In this document: in pieces, positions 52,699-61,381 of the stretch
Layout: every line of letters begins with the position of its first letter
Numbering within the stretch: the first letter of the stretch is position 1
Program-made: the position numbers and the translations under genes
NCBI RefSeq assembly: GCF_000514815.1
Contig: NZ_AZWQ01000019.1
Coordinates: 1 to 64,000 of the forward strand
DNA from: Salinispora fenicalii
GTDB lineage: Bacteria; Actinomycetota; Actinomycetes; Mycobacteriales; Micromonosporaceae
Direction of reading: 5' to 3'
DNA: 64,000 nt
Notes under the pieces: model-generated
The model's input: the letters and a program-made list of their open reading frames with translations, nothing else
Databases searched by the model: none
Told to the model about the DNA's origin: nothing

Positions 52699-53548
52699 CG
52701 GCGTTCTCCACCGCCCACTCACGGAACGTCCGCGGCGGCCGGCCGAGCACGTCATGTACCGCTGTGGTGACCAGTTCCGACTCCTGCACCAGCTGGGCGA
52801 AGTAGTCGAGCGCACCATCAGCGTACGAGGGCGGCCACCCCTGGGCGATCATCTGCTCCCGCGCCACGGACGCTGGTACGTCTTCCCAACGCAACTCGCG
52901 GCCGATGACCTCGCCGATGATCGCGACCTGCTGCGCTTGGGTCAGGGTCTCGGGACCGGTGGTGACGTAGCGGGCACCGGCATGGCCTGGTGTGGTCAGT
53001 GCCCGTGCGGCCACCTCTGCCACATCACCCTCGTGTACCGATGAACGGGCCGCGGCACCGTACGGGAACCGGACCACTCCGTCGCCGCGGATCTGTTCGG
53101 CGAGGCCTCGGGCATTGGAGGCGAACCCGGTGGTCTGGAGAAATGTCCACTCCAGATCGGTCTTTTCGATCATACTTTCGAGGTACGAATGGCAATTATT
53201 ATCCCGCGCCTCAAGGCCGATGTGCACGCCAATGGAGGAGACAAATGCGATACGGCGCGCGTGTTCGGAGATGAGGTCCAACACCGCCGGGACGGTGTCC
53301 ACACGAAGGGTGAAAAACGGCCACATCAGTAGGACGCCGTCGACGTCAACTAGTGCCGGCTCGACGGTCTCGGGCCGAGCCAGATCCCCGTGTACCACTT
53401 CGACGCCGGCCGGTACACGATCCGCCCGCGGATCGCCTGGCAGCACCAAGGCCCGGACCCGACGGCCGGTTGCAAGCAGATGAGTCAGGGCATGAGGGCC
53501 CAGGTTACCGGTAGCCCCGGTGACCAGAATGGCACCCGAATCGGGCAT
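52685..53548 (-). CDS. NmrA-like NAD(P)-binding oxidoreductase
   Basis: This 287-residue atypical SDR starts MPDSGAILVTGATGNLGPHA, with the GATGNLG cofactor loop, then FVSSIGVHIGLEARDNN and WTFLQTTGFASNARGL. It is of the NmrA/quinone-oxidoreductase type and lacks a canonical YxxxK. Such proteins often act in antibiotic clusters as ketoreductases or quinone reductases. It is the first gene of the 50-53.5 kb operon. Confidence 0.85.
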   Translation of the reverse strand: MPDSGAILVTGATGNLGPHALTHLLATGRRVRALVLPGDPRADRVPAGVEVVHGDLARPETVEPALVDVDGVLLMWPFFTLRVDTVPAVLDLISEHARRIAFVSSIGVHIGLEARDNNCHSYLESMIEKTDLEWTFLQTTGFASNARGLAEQIRGDGVVRFPYGAAARSSVHEGDVAEVAARALTTPGHAGARYVTTGPETLTQAQQVAIIGEVIGRELRWEDVPASVAREQMIAQGWPPSYADGALDYFAQLVQESELVTTAVHDVLGRPPRTFREWAVENADAFR

Positions 53549-54161
53549 GATGATCTCCTGTCAGCAGGCACAACGAGCAAACGAAGCGACGGAATGGGGC
53601 GATGCAGCTATATGAAAGCCTCGCGAATTCGCGCCGGAACTGTCAAGCAGTTCATGTCAAATCTGCGTAAGGTCGCCCGAGGCAGTTCGGCTCGCTAGCT
53701 ACTTCAGATCACCTCCGACCCAGGACTCTTGTCACCCGCCTCGGTGTGACTTCCTGCCACTGCCGTTCGGATACTCCCGGGGTAGCGTCATCGCCGGCCG
53801 AGAGCATTGGCGGACCGCCGACAGTACCTCTTCCTGTCGAGCGCCCGCTGCGTGTGCCGCTTCGGGCGGTGGTCACCGTGGCAGCAGGACACGGTCGTCG
53901 GTCAGCGGTGTCTCAGCTCCGCCGATCGATCGGTGGTCTGACTTGTGGGTCCCATCGGTAGTGACGTTGGCGATGGGCGCTTCCAGATACGGCGAGCTTC
54001 AGCCGCCACCTTGTTTTGTCGATTGTGCTTTGGTGGTGGGCACGTCCGTGTTCCGAGCGCCAGGTTCGGACCACGGCAATGATGCTAGGGCGGAGTTGAG
54101 TAGGCGGTTGCCTCCGCGCGACCACTCTGTCGGCACCCATGGCGAGCGCCACAGAACAACG
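53549..54161. other. Intergenic region upstream of the 50-53.5 kb operon
   Basis: It contains two TTGACA motifs on the minus strand near 53640-53660, possible -35 boxes, but no good -10. No intact gene or repeat is visible. Confidence 0.4.
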
Positions 54162-54794
54162 TCACGCGGCCAGGTTCACCGCGTGGCCGACGAGCCGGCT
54201 GTCGGTCGTCGCCGCCAGCATCGCTGCAGCCAGGTCGGCGCGGGGCAGGGTCCAGGCCCGAGGCAAGGGCGCGTCAACCGCCCATCGCCAGACGCCCGTG
54301 CCCGGACCGTTGCTCAGATACGGGGGTCTCAGGACAGTCCAGTCGCGGTCGCTGCGGGCGAGGATCTCCTCCAACCGACGCATGTCGTGGTAGGCACCCC
54401 CGAAGAAGCGGTGCAGAACTGGGTTGACCAGATGACGGTGGGTGATGTCCTGTTCGGCGGGGGGCGCCACTGGCAGTGCGGTCACGGCCACCAGCCGCCG
54501 TACGCTGGCCTCGCGCATCGCTACGACAATCGCCAGTGCCGCAGCCGAGTACAGGCGGGTGGGTCGTCGCGCGTCGGATGCTCCGAGAGCGGACAACGCG
54601 GCGTCGGCGGAGGCCAGGGCAAGACGCAACTCCTCAGGGGCACACACATCGGCCCGGACCACCCGCAAACGAGGATCCGGCGGGCCGGGCATGTTCCGAC
54701 GAACGACCGCAGTCACCTCATGGCCGGCAGCCAGCGCCTGGGCGACCAAGAGCCGCCCCGTACCTCCGGTAGCACCGAACACAGTCAGGCGCAC
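54162..54794 (-). CDS. NAD(P)-binding SDR, NmrA/YwnB-like
   Basis: This 210-residue protein starts at GTG 54794 (VRLTVFGATGGTGRLLVAQA), overlapping the upstream gene by 10 nt. The cofactor loop GATGGTG is followed by VTAVVRRNMPG and VAVTALPV; the C-terminus has WTVLRPPYLSNGPGTG. Short proteins of this NAD(P)H-binding family reduce flavins, biliverdin or ketones. Its place after the epimerase-like gene suggests a tailoring reduction. Confidence 0.82.
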   Translation of the reverse strand: MRLTVFGATGGTGRLLVAQALAAGHEVTAVVRRNMPGPPDPRLRVVRADVCAPEELRLALASADAALSALGASDARRPTRLYSAAALAIVVAMREASVRRLVAVTALPVAPPAEQDITHRHLVNPVLHRFFGGAYHDMRRLEEILARSDRDWTVLRPPYLSNGPGTGVWRWAVDAPLPRAWTLPRADLAAAMLAATTDSRLVGHAVNLAA

Positions 54795-55735
54795 GGGCCA
54801 CTCCGTTGCGCCCGCCCGGGAAAGAGGTCGGGATACCACGCCGGTGCCGAGGCGAGGTCGTCCGGCACCTCGGGGCCCGGGTCGCAGCCCGTAAGCCGCC
54901 AGATCCGGTCCGAGCGGTACCAGTGGTCGACCGTAACCATCGTGAGGTTCCTCCGAGTGAGCCCAGACGGTAGAGGCATTTCGAGGAGACGATCGGCAGC
55001 CACCGTCCCTTGCGGAATTCGGACACCAAGATGTCGGGCGAGGGCACCAGCAGCTTGCAAAACGGTGACCGGAACAGGGTGGTCGGCGTGGAAGAGCGTA
55101 CCCGGCGCAGGTGGCGTCACTGTCATCGCGACCGTCAACTGAGCCAGGGCCCGGACGTTGACCATCGACAAACGAGCCTGCCCGCCGTCAACCCAGCCGG
55201 GCATTGCCGCCAGCAACCGCACCAGCCCGGGCACCACCCACCGGTCACCGGGCCCATACACGAGGTGCGGCCGCAGGGTAGAGCCACCATGTTCGCGGAC
55301 GGCCGCGTCAGCCGCCGCCCGACTCGCGCTGACAACGGAGACCGGAGCATCGGGGCGCTCCCCCTCCAATAGCCCCTGGTGCGGGCCGGTGCCGTACACC
55401 GCCGAGGTACCGATGTAGAGCACGCGCTTCACACCAGCCCGGGCGGCTTCGGCGAGAAGATTGCGGGTGCCGAGGTGGTTGACCTGTTCGCAGCGAGCCG
55501 GGTCGGGGCCGACGTAGGAAGCGGCGTGGACAATCGCGTCGACGCCCTCGCAGGCGCCCCGTAACGATCGGGCATCGGTCAGGTCACCGTGAGCGACAGG
55601 ACTGACGGGGTCACGAACGGGTCGGCGTAGGAGCCGGTGCACCCGGACTCCACCCTGGCGGAACGCCTCGTGTATGGCCGAGCCGATGAATCCGGTAGAA
55701 CCGGTCAGGAGCACCGCGATGTCGTCGTGCGCCAT
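54785..55735 (-). CDS. Extended SDR (epimerase/4-ketoreductase-like) lacking YxxxK
   Basis: This 316-residue protein has the cofactor loop LLTGSTGFIGSAIHEAF and VDAIVHAASYVGPDPARCE, with TSAVYG further on. Where the catalytic YxxxK should follow, it reads VSVVSASRAAAD, so both Tyr and Lys appear replaced. SimC7 of the simocyclinone cluster is a known angucyclinone ketoreductase without the canonical tyrosine. Alternatives are an NDP-sugar 4-ketoreductase like UrdR. First gene of a two-gene operon. Confidence 0.8.
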   Translation of the reverse strand: MAHDDIAVLLTGSTGFIGSAIHEAFRQGGVRVHRLLRRPVRDPVSPVAHGDLTDARSLRGACEGVDAIVHAASYVGPDPARCEQVNHLGTRNLLAEAARAGVKRVLYIGTSAVYGTGPHQGLLEGERPDAPVSVVSASRAAADAAVREHGGSTLRPHLVYGPGDRWVVPGLVRLLAAMPGWVDGGQARLSMVNVRALAQLTVAMTVTPPAPGTLFHADHPVPVTVLQAAGALARHLGVRIPQGTVAADRLLEMPLPSGLTRRNLTMVTVDHWYRSDRIWRLTGCDPGPEVPDDLASAPAWYPDLFPGRAQRSGPCA

Positions 55736-56303
55736 AGTGCCTCGCCAGGTTGTGCGTGCGGGATCCTTGGAGAAGGTATCGAACGGCCGGCTTCCTGACG
55801 AGGGGCGGACGATCGGGGCGAAGGACGTGGTCGCCCACAGCCGCGGCGCGGCCGATGGGTTCGTACGCCCCCATCACCGCACGTCGGTGGGCACCAGGGG
55901 CGAGGGGCCCCTGGAGGGAATTGGAACCGTCTCTACTGTTACCTGACTCACAGTCAGTCCGGCCAGTAGCCAACCGACTACCCTTTTGTTCGATTTTCGA
56001 AGGGAAAGCCAGAGCTGAAACACTCTCACCTTTTCGGTAGATCACGACATATCAGACATACCCAGAGTGATCCACTAGTCACTAGAACGTTGACTAAACA
56101 GGGTGGCCGGTTTTTTATGGAGCATGTCGGTGACCTTCGCACGATCATCCCGATCGGGTCACCGCCACGTGCGATGCCCGCTCAATGACCGACGTACAGC
56201 CGGGTGTCACGACAGGCGTCCAGCTGACTCCACACGGCCGGTGGAGGTGCGGTCAGGGCATCTCCTGATTACGCCACCAGGAACCTACTCTCGGGGGAAG
56301 TCG
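55736..56303. other. Divergent intergenic region
   Basis: It lies between the leftward SDR pair and the rightward response regulator. It is locally A/T-richer (55930-56110), as expected for promoters. No specific operator is recognised. Confidence 0.4.
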
Positions 56304-56999
56304 ATGCATGTTCTCGCGGTCGAACACGACGAGCACGCCGCGGAGCGGCTTGTCGCCTGCGCGCGACGTCTCGGCCATCACACGTCGCTAGTGCGAACCG
56401 GACGGAAAGCACTCGCATCATTCGATAACAGTGACTTTGTTCTGTTGGACCTCGACCTGCCCGATGTCGACGGCCTGGACGTGTGCCGAGCCATCCGCGC
56501 TGCCGGGAGCACTCCGATCATCGCATTCACTGGCGGCGGGGGAGAAACGGACCGCGTGCTTGGGCTACAGGCAGGCGCGGACGACTGCATCACCAAGCCG
56601 TATGGCCTGCGTGAGCTAGCAGCCCGGATAGAGGCGGTACTCCGCAGAACGGGCGGCAATCGGGACGCTGGCACCGTGCAGCGGGGGCCCTTGCGGATCT
56701 ACCCCGCCCGGCGAGAGGCCACCCTGCACAAACGTACGCTTTCGCTTACCCGTAAGGAGTTTGACCTACTGCACCTACTCGCCTCCAACCCGGAGAGAAT
56801 CTTGACTCGCGAGGAACTAATGGCACGAATCTGGCAGGACGGCGAGGCCGTAAACCGCCGTTCGTCACGAGCCAGCCGGACCCTGGACACACATGTGGGG
56901 ACGCTACGCAACAAGATTGGTTCTGGAACCACGATTGTCACAGTACGAGGCGTCGGCTTTCGGCTCAGCATCAGCGAGTTGCACGCCCTCGCTACCTGA
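56304..56999 (+). CDS. Orphan OmpR-family response regulator
   Basis: The start MHVLAVEHDEHAAERLVACA at 56304 follows GGGGGAAG; 231 residues. The receiver domain has the phospho-acceptor in VLLDLDLPDVDGLD, the T in IIAFTGG, and the K in DCITKPYG, but the acidic pocket reads E-H-D instead of E-D-D. The winged HTH shows LSLTRKEFDLLHLLASNPER and TLDTHVGTLRNKIG. No histidine kinase is nearby. Similar atypical regulators (JadR1-type) activate angucycline clusters and may be ligand-controlled. Confidence 0.9.
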   Translation: MHVLAVEHDEHAAERLVACARRLGHHTSLVRTGRKALASFDNSDFVLLDLDLPDVDGLDVCRAIRAAGSTPIIAFTGGGGETDRVLGLQAGADDCITKPYGLRELAARIEAVLRRTGGNRDAGTVQRGPLRIYPARREATLHKRTLSLTRKEFDLLHLLASNPERILTREELMARIWQDGEAVNRRSSRASRTLDTHVGTLRNKIGSGTTIVTVRGVGFRLSISELHALAT

Positions 57000-57257
57000 G
57001 AGGACAGCATGACCAGGCCGAGGAAGTCAAGGTAGCCCATCGCCCTGGCATCGCGGCGTTCGGCCAGCTCGTGCGGGGGGGGGAGCGGCAGGTACAACAG
57101 GCCCAGCTGGTGACGCCCGCCTGGAGGCAGCTTTCGGCGGAAAGTTCCACAATCATGCTTACGAGGCATGCCCGGCGGAAGTCGCACTCGCCCGCCGCTG
57201 CTGGGACACCTGCGGCGGTTCGGTGCACCGCTGGACAGCGAGCGCGCGGGTGAGCGG
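57000..57257. other. Unassigned remnant downstream of the response regulator
   Basis: Minus-strand text such as FRRKLPPGGRHQLGLLYLPL and HELAERRDARAMGYLDFLGL looks protein-like over ~50 residues but has no start and no family I recognise. It adjoins the MFS fragment at 57260. Confidence 0.3.
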
Positions 57258-57259
57258 AG

Positions 57260-57540
57260 CCGACCTGATCCGGGGCAAGTGAGCCGAGCACCGTCCGCCG
57301 GGCCCGGACCAGCGAGCCGAGCGGCAGGGCCGACACCCCCACGAGCGCGGCGGAGCCGATCAACGTCCACGCCGGCGCGGACCGGCCGGCCAGGACTACA
57401 AGCGCCACCATCCCGAAGGCATGCACGAGCACCGAGATGGCGATGACGATCCGCTGCCCGAACTGATCGACGGCCCGCCCCAACACCGGGGCGGCAACCG
57501 CCTGCGCCAGGCCTGGAGCGCGCATCATGATCTTCGGTGA
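57260..57540 (-). pseudogene. MFS transporter fragment
   Basis: The minus-strand frame reads LAQAVAAPVLGRAVDQFGQR then IVIAISVLVHAFGMVALVVL and LIGSAALVGVSALPLGSLVR, the first helices and motif A of an MFS protein. The N-terminal start and most helices are missing. Confidence 0.6.
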
Positions 57541-57657
57541 TGTGCGCGGAGTGTGTGCTCCTGGGCCGGGCGAACAGGGGTCCGGGTGACGTGGGTGAAC
57601 GTGGGCCACTCCCTGCCACCCCAGGTGAACCCCCGGGTCGCTAGACTGGGCGCTCGC

Positions 57658-57695
57658 GCCCTCGTAGCTCAGGGGATAGAGCAACGGTTTCCTAA
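57658..57695 (+). tRNA. Truncated tRNA-Arg(CCT), 5' half only
   Basis: GCCCTCGTAGCTCAGGGGAT then AGAGCAACGGTTTCCTAA matches the acceptor 5' strand, D-arm, and anticodon arm to the CCT anticodon of a tRNA-Arg. After the anticodon loop the sequence changes (GGCGACGCTCC) and no anticodon 3' strand, TPsiC arm or acceptor 3' strand follows within ~500 bp. It is not functional. The break in the anticodon loop is where tRNA-targeting integrases usually cut. Confidence 0.75.
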
Positions 57696-57854
57696 GGCGA
57701 CGCTCCGCCGGTGTTCGCAGGCTGATGACCTGCGGCGTTCCTGTCGCCACCCGTTGGGTGCCGGTCGCTTCGCGGGCTCGCTGCGATCGCTCGCCGAAGA
57801 TCATCTGGAACGTTTCGGGCCCTACGGGTGCGGGCTCAACGTTGCCGTGAGTCG

Positions 57855-58508
57855 GGGCCGAGTCACCCTCTCTCGTCGTCGAGCAGTTCGCGGCGCCACT
57901 GGGCGAATCGGCTTCGGAGATCGTCCAGCGCTGGGCCGGTGACGCCGTACTGGGCGAAGTCATCGGGATCGAGCTGGGTGGCTTGTCCGAGGGCATCGGC
58001 GAAGATGCGCGGGTCAAAGCCACGGTCGGCGCGCCGCGCGAGGGCGAGGAGGGCATCGCGGGTGTAGCGGCCGGATCGGAGGGTGGCGTCGATGTCGATG
58101 AGTCGCGGGCGAACGCCCGCCCGTAGAGAGCGCTTATCTTGTTCGCTACCGCGTCGTCAGGTGCAGGACCGGTCCGATCGCCATGAGAATCGGTTCGTTG
58201 GCACGCCAGTCCACGCCGAGTTCGACCTTAGAAACCCGCGCACCGTCGGTGACGGCCAGCCGGGCGAAGGTGTCGTACTGCCGCTCGGTCTCGACGGTGA
58301 GGCCGTCGTCTCGGTAGGCCTGCACCACGGCGGTGACCGCGGTAGTGAACTCGTCGCGGCGATCCCAGGCGGTGAACAGGTCGACATCCTCACTAGGCCG
58401 CTCCAGCAGCCCGGCGGCCTGAACCGCGTAACCGCCGGCCGGCGCGAAGCCGTACCGCTCGGCAGCCCCGAGCCCGGCACGGGCGAGGCGTTCGTGGAAG
58501 GGGTCCAC
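57855..58508 (-). pseudogene. AbiEii-type nucleotidyltransferase, two frameshifts
   Basis: GTG 58508 opens DPFHERLARAGLGAAERYGF, then GGYAVQAAGLLERPSEDVDL with the G-G...D-D nucleotidyltransferase signature. Near 58150 the frame shifts; the expected PDDAVANKISALYGRA and then, after a second shift, LIDIDATLRSGRYTRDALLA and GQATQLDPDDFAQYGVTG follow in other frames to ~57855. AbiEii proteins are the toxin part of type IV abortive-infection systems. The gene is dead as it stands. Confidence 0.75.
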
Positions 58509-58558
58509 CGCTACGCCGCGTTGCTGCGGGTCGCGGCGAGTTCGGGGAAGGCGTCCTC

Positions 58559-58900
58559 CTAGCGCTGCCGGAGCTGCGGTGGCAGCCAGAGGGTGGGCCA
58601 GAGCCGCCGGAGGAGGTCGGCATTGAGCCAGGTGTGCAGATCCTCAACGGTACCGGCTTCGGTGAGCACCACCTTGTACATGCTGGCCAGGCGCGCGGGC
58701 CGGTTCAGATCGTACTCGGCGTGCCCGGACCAGTCGAGATGACGCGAAAGCGTCACCACGCCCTCGGTCGGGCCGTGCAGCGCGGCGAGGGTTTCGGCGA
58801 TCACATAAGGCTTCCGGTCGCCGTAGGGTCGATAGTCCGCCGGCGGCCGGAGTGGGGTCCGACACCGGCTGAGGTGAGGATCGCAAGGGGATGCGGTCAT
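58559..58900 (-). CDS. Partner protein of the AbiEii-type gene, shortened by a nonsense codon
   Basis: The frame from ATG 58900 (MTASPCDPHLSRCRTPLRPP) runs 113 residues, including YRPYGDRKPYVIAETLAALH and LHTWLNADLLRRLWPTLWLP. I recall this protein as the regular upstream partner of AbiEii-type genes in actinomycetes, probably its antitoxin-like regulator. It stops at TAG 58561-58559 in LRQR-stop-EDAFPELAATRSNAA; TGG is expected, so a single G-to-A change removed the last ~16 residues. It may still fold. Confidence 0.6.
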   Translation of the reverse strand: MTASPCDPHLSRCRTPLRPPADYRPYGDRKPYVIAETLAALHGPTEGVVTLSRHLDWSGHAEYDLNRPARLASMYKVVLTEAGTVEDLHTWLNADLLRRLWPTLWLPPQLRQR

Positions 58901-59440
58901 GTCCTGGTGAAGTCGAGGGCCCGGTATCCGGGCATGCGACGTGGGAGTGAGGCGGCGAGGACGGGTGTGGCCGGGTGGTGGTAGTCGTGGACCTCGGCGA
59001 GGTCCTTGCTGGGGGCGGCGCGGATGACGTGGTCGCCACATTGGACGAGTAGGCCGTCGTAGGAGATCGGGCCGGTGAGGAAAGGGTGTCGAGGACGGGG
59101 CGTCGAAGCATTCGCCGATGAACGGTGTGGTGCCGATGACGAGGAGGCCATCGCCGGCCTTCGTGCCGTCGAGCCGGTCAACGATGGCCCGCCGTTCGCG
59201 GTTACTCATCGCGCTTTGGAGCACAAACGCCTGATGTCCGCGTGCGGCGAGCAGGGCGGTGAGTGCCTCGACCTGGGCGACCCGGCGGGTCAGCACGAGA
59301 CAGTTGCGACGGCGGGTCAGGGCCGCGCCGGCATCGTCGGCGATCTGTGGGTGTTGCGGGACTCGTCGAGGGCCAGTCTTCGGTGCACCTCGGCGAGTGC
59401 GCCGGGCACCCATCCGGGGGCCAGGGGCAGGCTCCCGATG
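58897..59440 (-). pseudogene. Helicase C-terminal remnant, frameshifted
   Basis: Pieces in order: ALAEVHRRLALDESRN, then RNCLVLTRRVAQVEALTALL and LLVIGTTPFIGECFDAP, then after a shift GPISYDGLLVQCGDHVIRAA and HPATPVLAASLPRRMPGYRA. This is the second RecA-like half of a DEAD/DEAH helicase of the type-I-restriction-like kind. At least two frameshifts are present and the N-terminal half is missing. Confidence 0.7.
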
Positions 59441-59812
59441 CAATCGTTGGGAGATGCAGAGGAGAGGCGCCGTCCGACACGGCAGGATCCGTGGCCTACT
59501 GGTACCACCTCACCCCATCCCTGCACCCAGCCGACATCGCCACCCAGATTGACAGATTTAGAGCGCACCGTCCCCCCGACACTGGCCATCCGCATCGTGA
59601 AGCACGAACGGACATCCCACCAGCCGCATCGCCGAGCACCCGGCACTAATAGACTCCAACCAACGAACCGACGCGGCATGCGGGTGAAGCATAATCTGTC
59701 TTCGCCGAGCTTCACGAGTCGAGATACTACAAATCCTGTAGGGTTCGGCTCACTTAGCTCGAAGAGAATTCTCCGTGACAACACAGGTGACACCTAATGG
59801 TACTGTACTGAG
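59441..59812. other. Gene-free stretch
   Basis: No gene, repeat or RNA is seen. Base composition drops in G+C towards 59700-59900, leading into the membrane-protein gene. Confidence 0.4.
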
Positions 59813-60850
59813 GTGCACAAAGGCCACCCTCGAGCTACGGGACACCGTGGATCTGACACAGAGTCACGAATCGCAGCAATTATCTCGGGTCGACAATTAA
59901 TCAGCATGAAGAATTTTTCCTATATTCAAGCTGCCAGAAGAATCCTCCACATCTGCCGCCAGGCTCTTCGTGAACACGATGATGAGGTGTTACCGAGGGA
60001 GATGATCGCTCTGGCGATCATCTTGTCGGCAGTTGCAATCGTGCTTGGCCTCAACGCGGACGAACAGTCCAGCTTCGCGCTATGGCGCGTTGCGGCCGAT
60101 GGATTCGCGCTGAACGTTCTATCCAACCTCGCGCTACTCGGACCCTCGCTTGTGATCGCGAACATTTTCTTCGCTCGCTGGAGACGTCGCAGACAGATTA
60201 GTACCGCAAAGCCAGCGCTTGATATTTTGTATGGTGTCGTCGATCTTACCCTTCGATGGTCGGATGATGTCTGGACCGTTCTTCATAAGGTTGATCTGCG
60301 TTTTACACCTGACCCGGTCTCTTTTCAGGCACCAAGCCACGACGGTAGCATGGTGCGTTCGGTCAGATCACTGGAAGATCAGCTCGAACTCGTCGATACG
60401 CGGAGACGCGCATTCTGCACAACACTCGACCTTTTTGCGATAAGTGGGCTGCCACAGCCCCCATTACAACCAGGCACCTTACCAATCTTCATATACGGCC
60501 TAGGATTCTCGATGCTTCGGGACAGCATGCTTCAACTTGACGCCGCCCTGGGCCGGTCAACCGACCTTCGCGAGCTGGCCGACCGTATCGATGACTACGA
60601 GCGTGGCACGCGCGAACAATCCGGATTCGGGGACCTTGCCAATTCCGCTGGGCTAGTCCTAGATTCCCTTACATGGATTCTTCAGGGGCTAAAGGGAAAT
60701 TTGCCGAGTCACCTGGGACACCTAATGGAGGTTGACTTCGCCAAGGCAGCGGCCGAATCGGAATTACAAAATTTGACTGATCTCAAACAATCGCATCCTG
60801 GGTTGGCCGCCCGGATCCTATCTGCGAAATCGGAATCTCCTGACCTTTAA
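59813..60850 (+). CDS. Two-TM membrane protein of unknown function
   Basis: The open frame of 345 residues starts at GTG 59813; ATG 59906 (MKNFSYIQAARRILHICRQA) is an alternative, neither with a good ribosome site. Two membrane helices lie close together (MIALAIILSAVAIVLGLNA and LNVLSNLALLGPSLVIANIF), followed by a basic stretch (RWRRRRQ) and ~220 cytoplasmic residues rich in helix. I recognise no domain. Its G+C content is visibly lower than its neighbours, suggesting transfer. It is next to the defence-like operon. Confidence 0.6.
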   Translation: MHKGHPRATGHRGSDTESRIAAIISGRQLISMKNFSYIQAARRILHICRQALREHDDEVLPREMIALAIILSAVAIVLGLNADEQSSFALWRVAADGFALNVLSNLALLGPSLVIANIFFARWRRRRQISTAKPALDILYGVVDLTLRWSDDVWTVLHKVDLRFTPDPVSFQAPSHDGSMVRSVRSLEDQLELVDTRRRAFCTTLDLFAISGLPQPPLQPGTLPIFIYGLGFSMLRDSMLQLDAALGRSTDLRELADRIDDYERGTREQSGFGDLANSAGLVLDSLTWILQGLKGNLPSHLGHLMEVDFAKAAAESELQNLTDLKQSHPGLAARILSAKSESPDL

Positions 60851-61075
60851 CCTCGGCCCTTCGTTAAGCGCGTCAAGGTATTGCTCCAGCCAGAACACGA
60901 CGGCCGGGCGGTCGTCGGCCGAGTCGAGTGCCTGACACATAGCCCTGACACTGCGAAGATGCCAACCACTCTCGTGTCCGCAGGTCCCGCATGCGCTGTC
61001 CTCCAGGTTGCCGGCCTCCTCCGGTGCCGCCTGCGCCGCGAGGACGTACCGCAACACGTTGTCGGCCTCTCGCAA
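60818..61075 (-). CDS. Small CxxC protein
   Basis: This ~85-residue frame (start uncertain, TTG 61075; converges with and overlaps the previous gene by 33 nt) has CGTCGHESGWHLRSVRAMC, a possible zinc knuckle, and VVFWLEQYLDALNE. It points the same way as the Eco29kI-type gene. Function unknown. Confidence 0.45.
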   Translation of the reverse strand: MREADNVLRYVLAAQAAPEEAGNLEDSACGTCGHESGWHLRSVRAMCQALDSADDRPAVVFWLEQYLDALNEGPRLKVRRFRFRR

Positions 61076-61381
61076 ATCATGGCTGATCAGCTGTGGGGTG
61101 CGGCGGCGACTCGCTTACCATCCGACACTGGTCCTGGAAGAAGTCGGCGGCGCCGTGGCTCACCAGAGGGCGAGCTGCGCGACAACCCGCGCCTGCCTCG
61201 GTGGCAACGCGCCCGCGTCGTTGCTGTCCTGCGATCCGAACCCCACCAACATGACTCCCTCGGGATGTCGTGCGTTTACGAGCCTCCGTGCGTGGGGCGA
61301 ATCCCAACCGTGGTCGTCGCCGACGACCCGCATGGGCCGACCGCGGCGGGGGCTGCACCGTGGCCCATCCGGGTCGTGCCG
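61076..61381. other. Gap between the nuclease gene and the small CxxC gene
   Basis: Open frames on the minus strand are short and interrupted. I see no recognisable protein, repeat or RNA. Confidence 0.35.

Noticed and set aside
53636..53668. TGTCAAGCAGTTCATGTCAA upstream of the NmrA-like gene as a sixth SoxR box
   Set aside because: The half-sites are wrongly spaced, and no -10 follows 19 bp after TTGACA; the dyad of the other five is absent.
57658..57960. tRNA-Arg(CCT) interrupted by a group I intron
   Set aside because: Such introns exist in some bacterial tRNA-Arg(CCT) genes, but no 3' exon (anticodon 3' strand, TPsiC arm) is found at a suitable distance.
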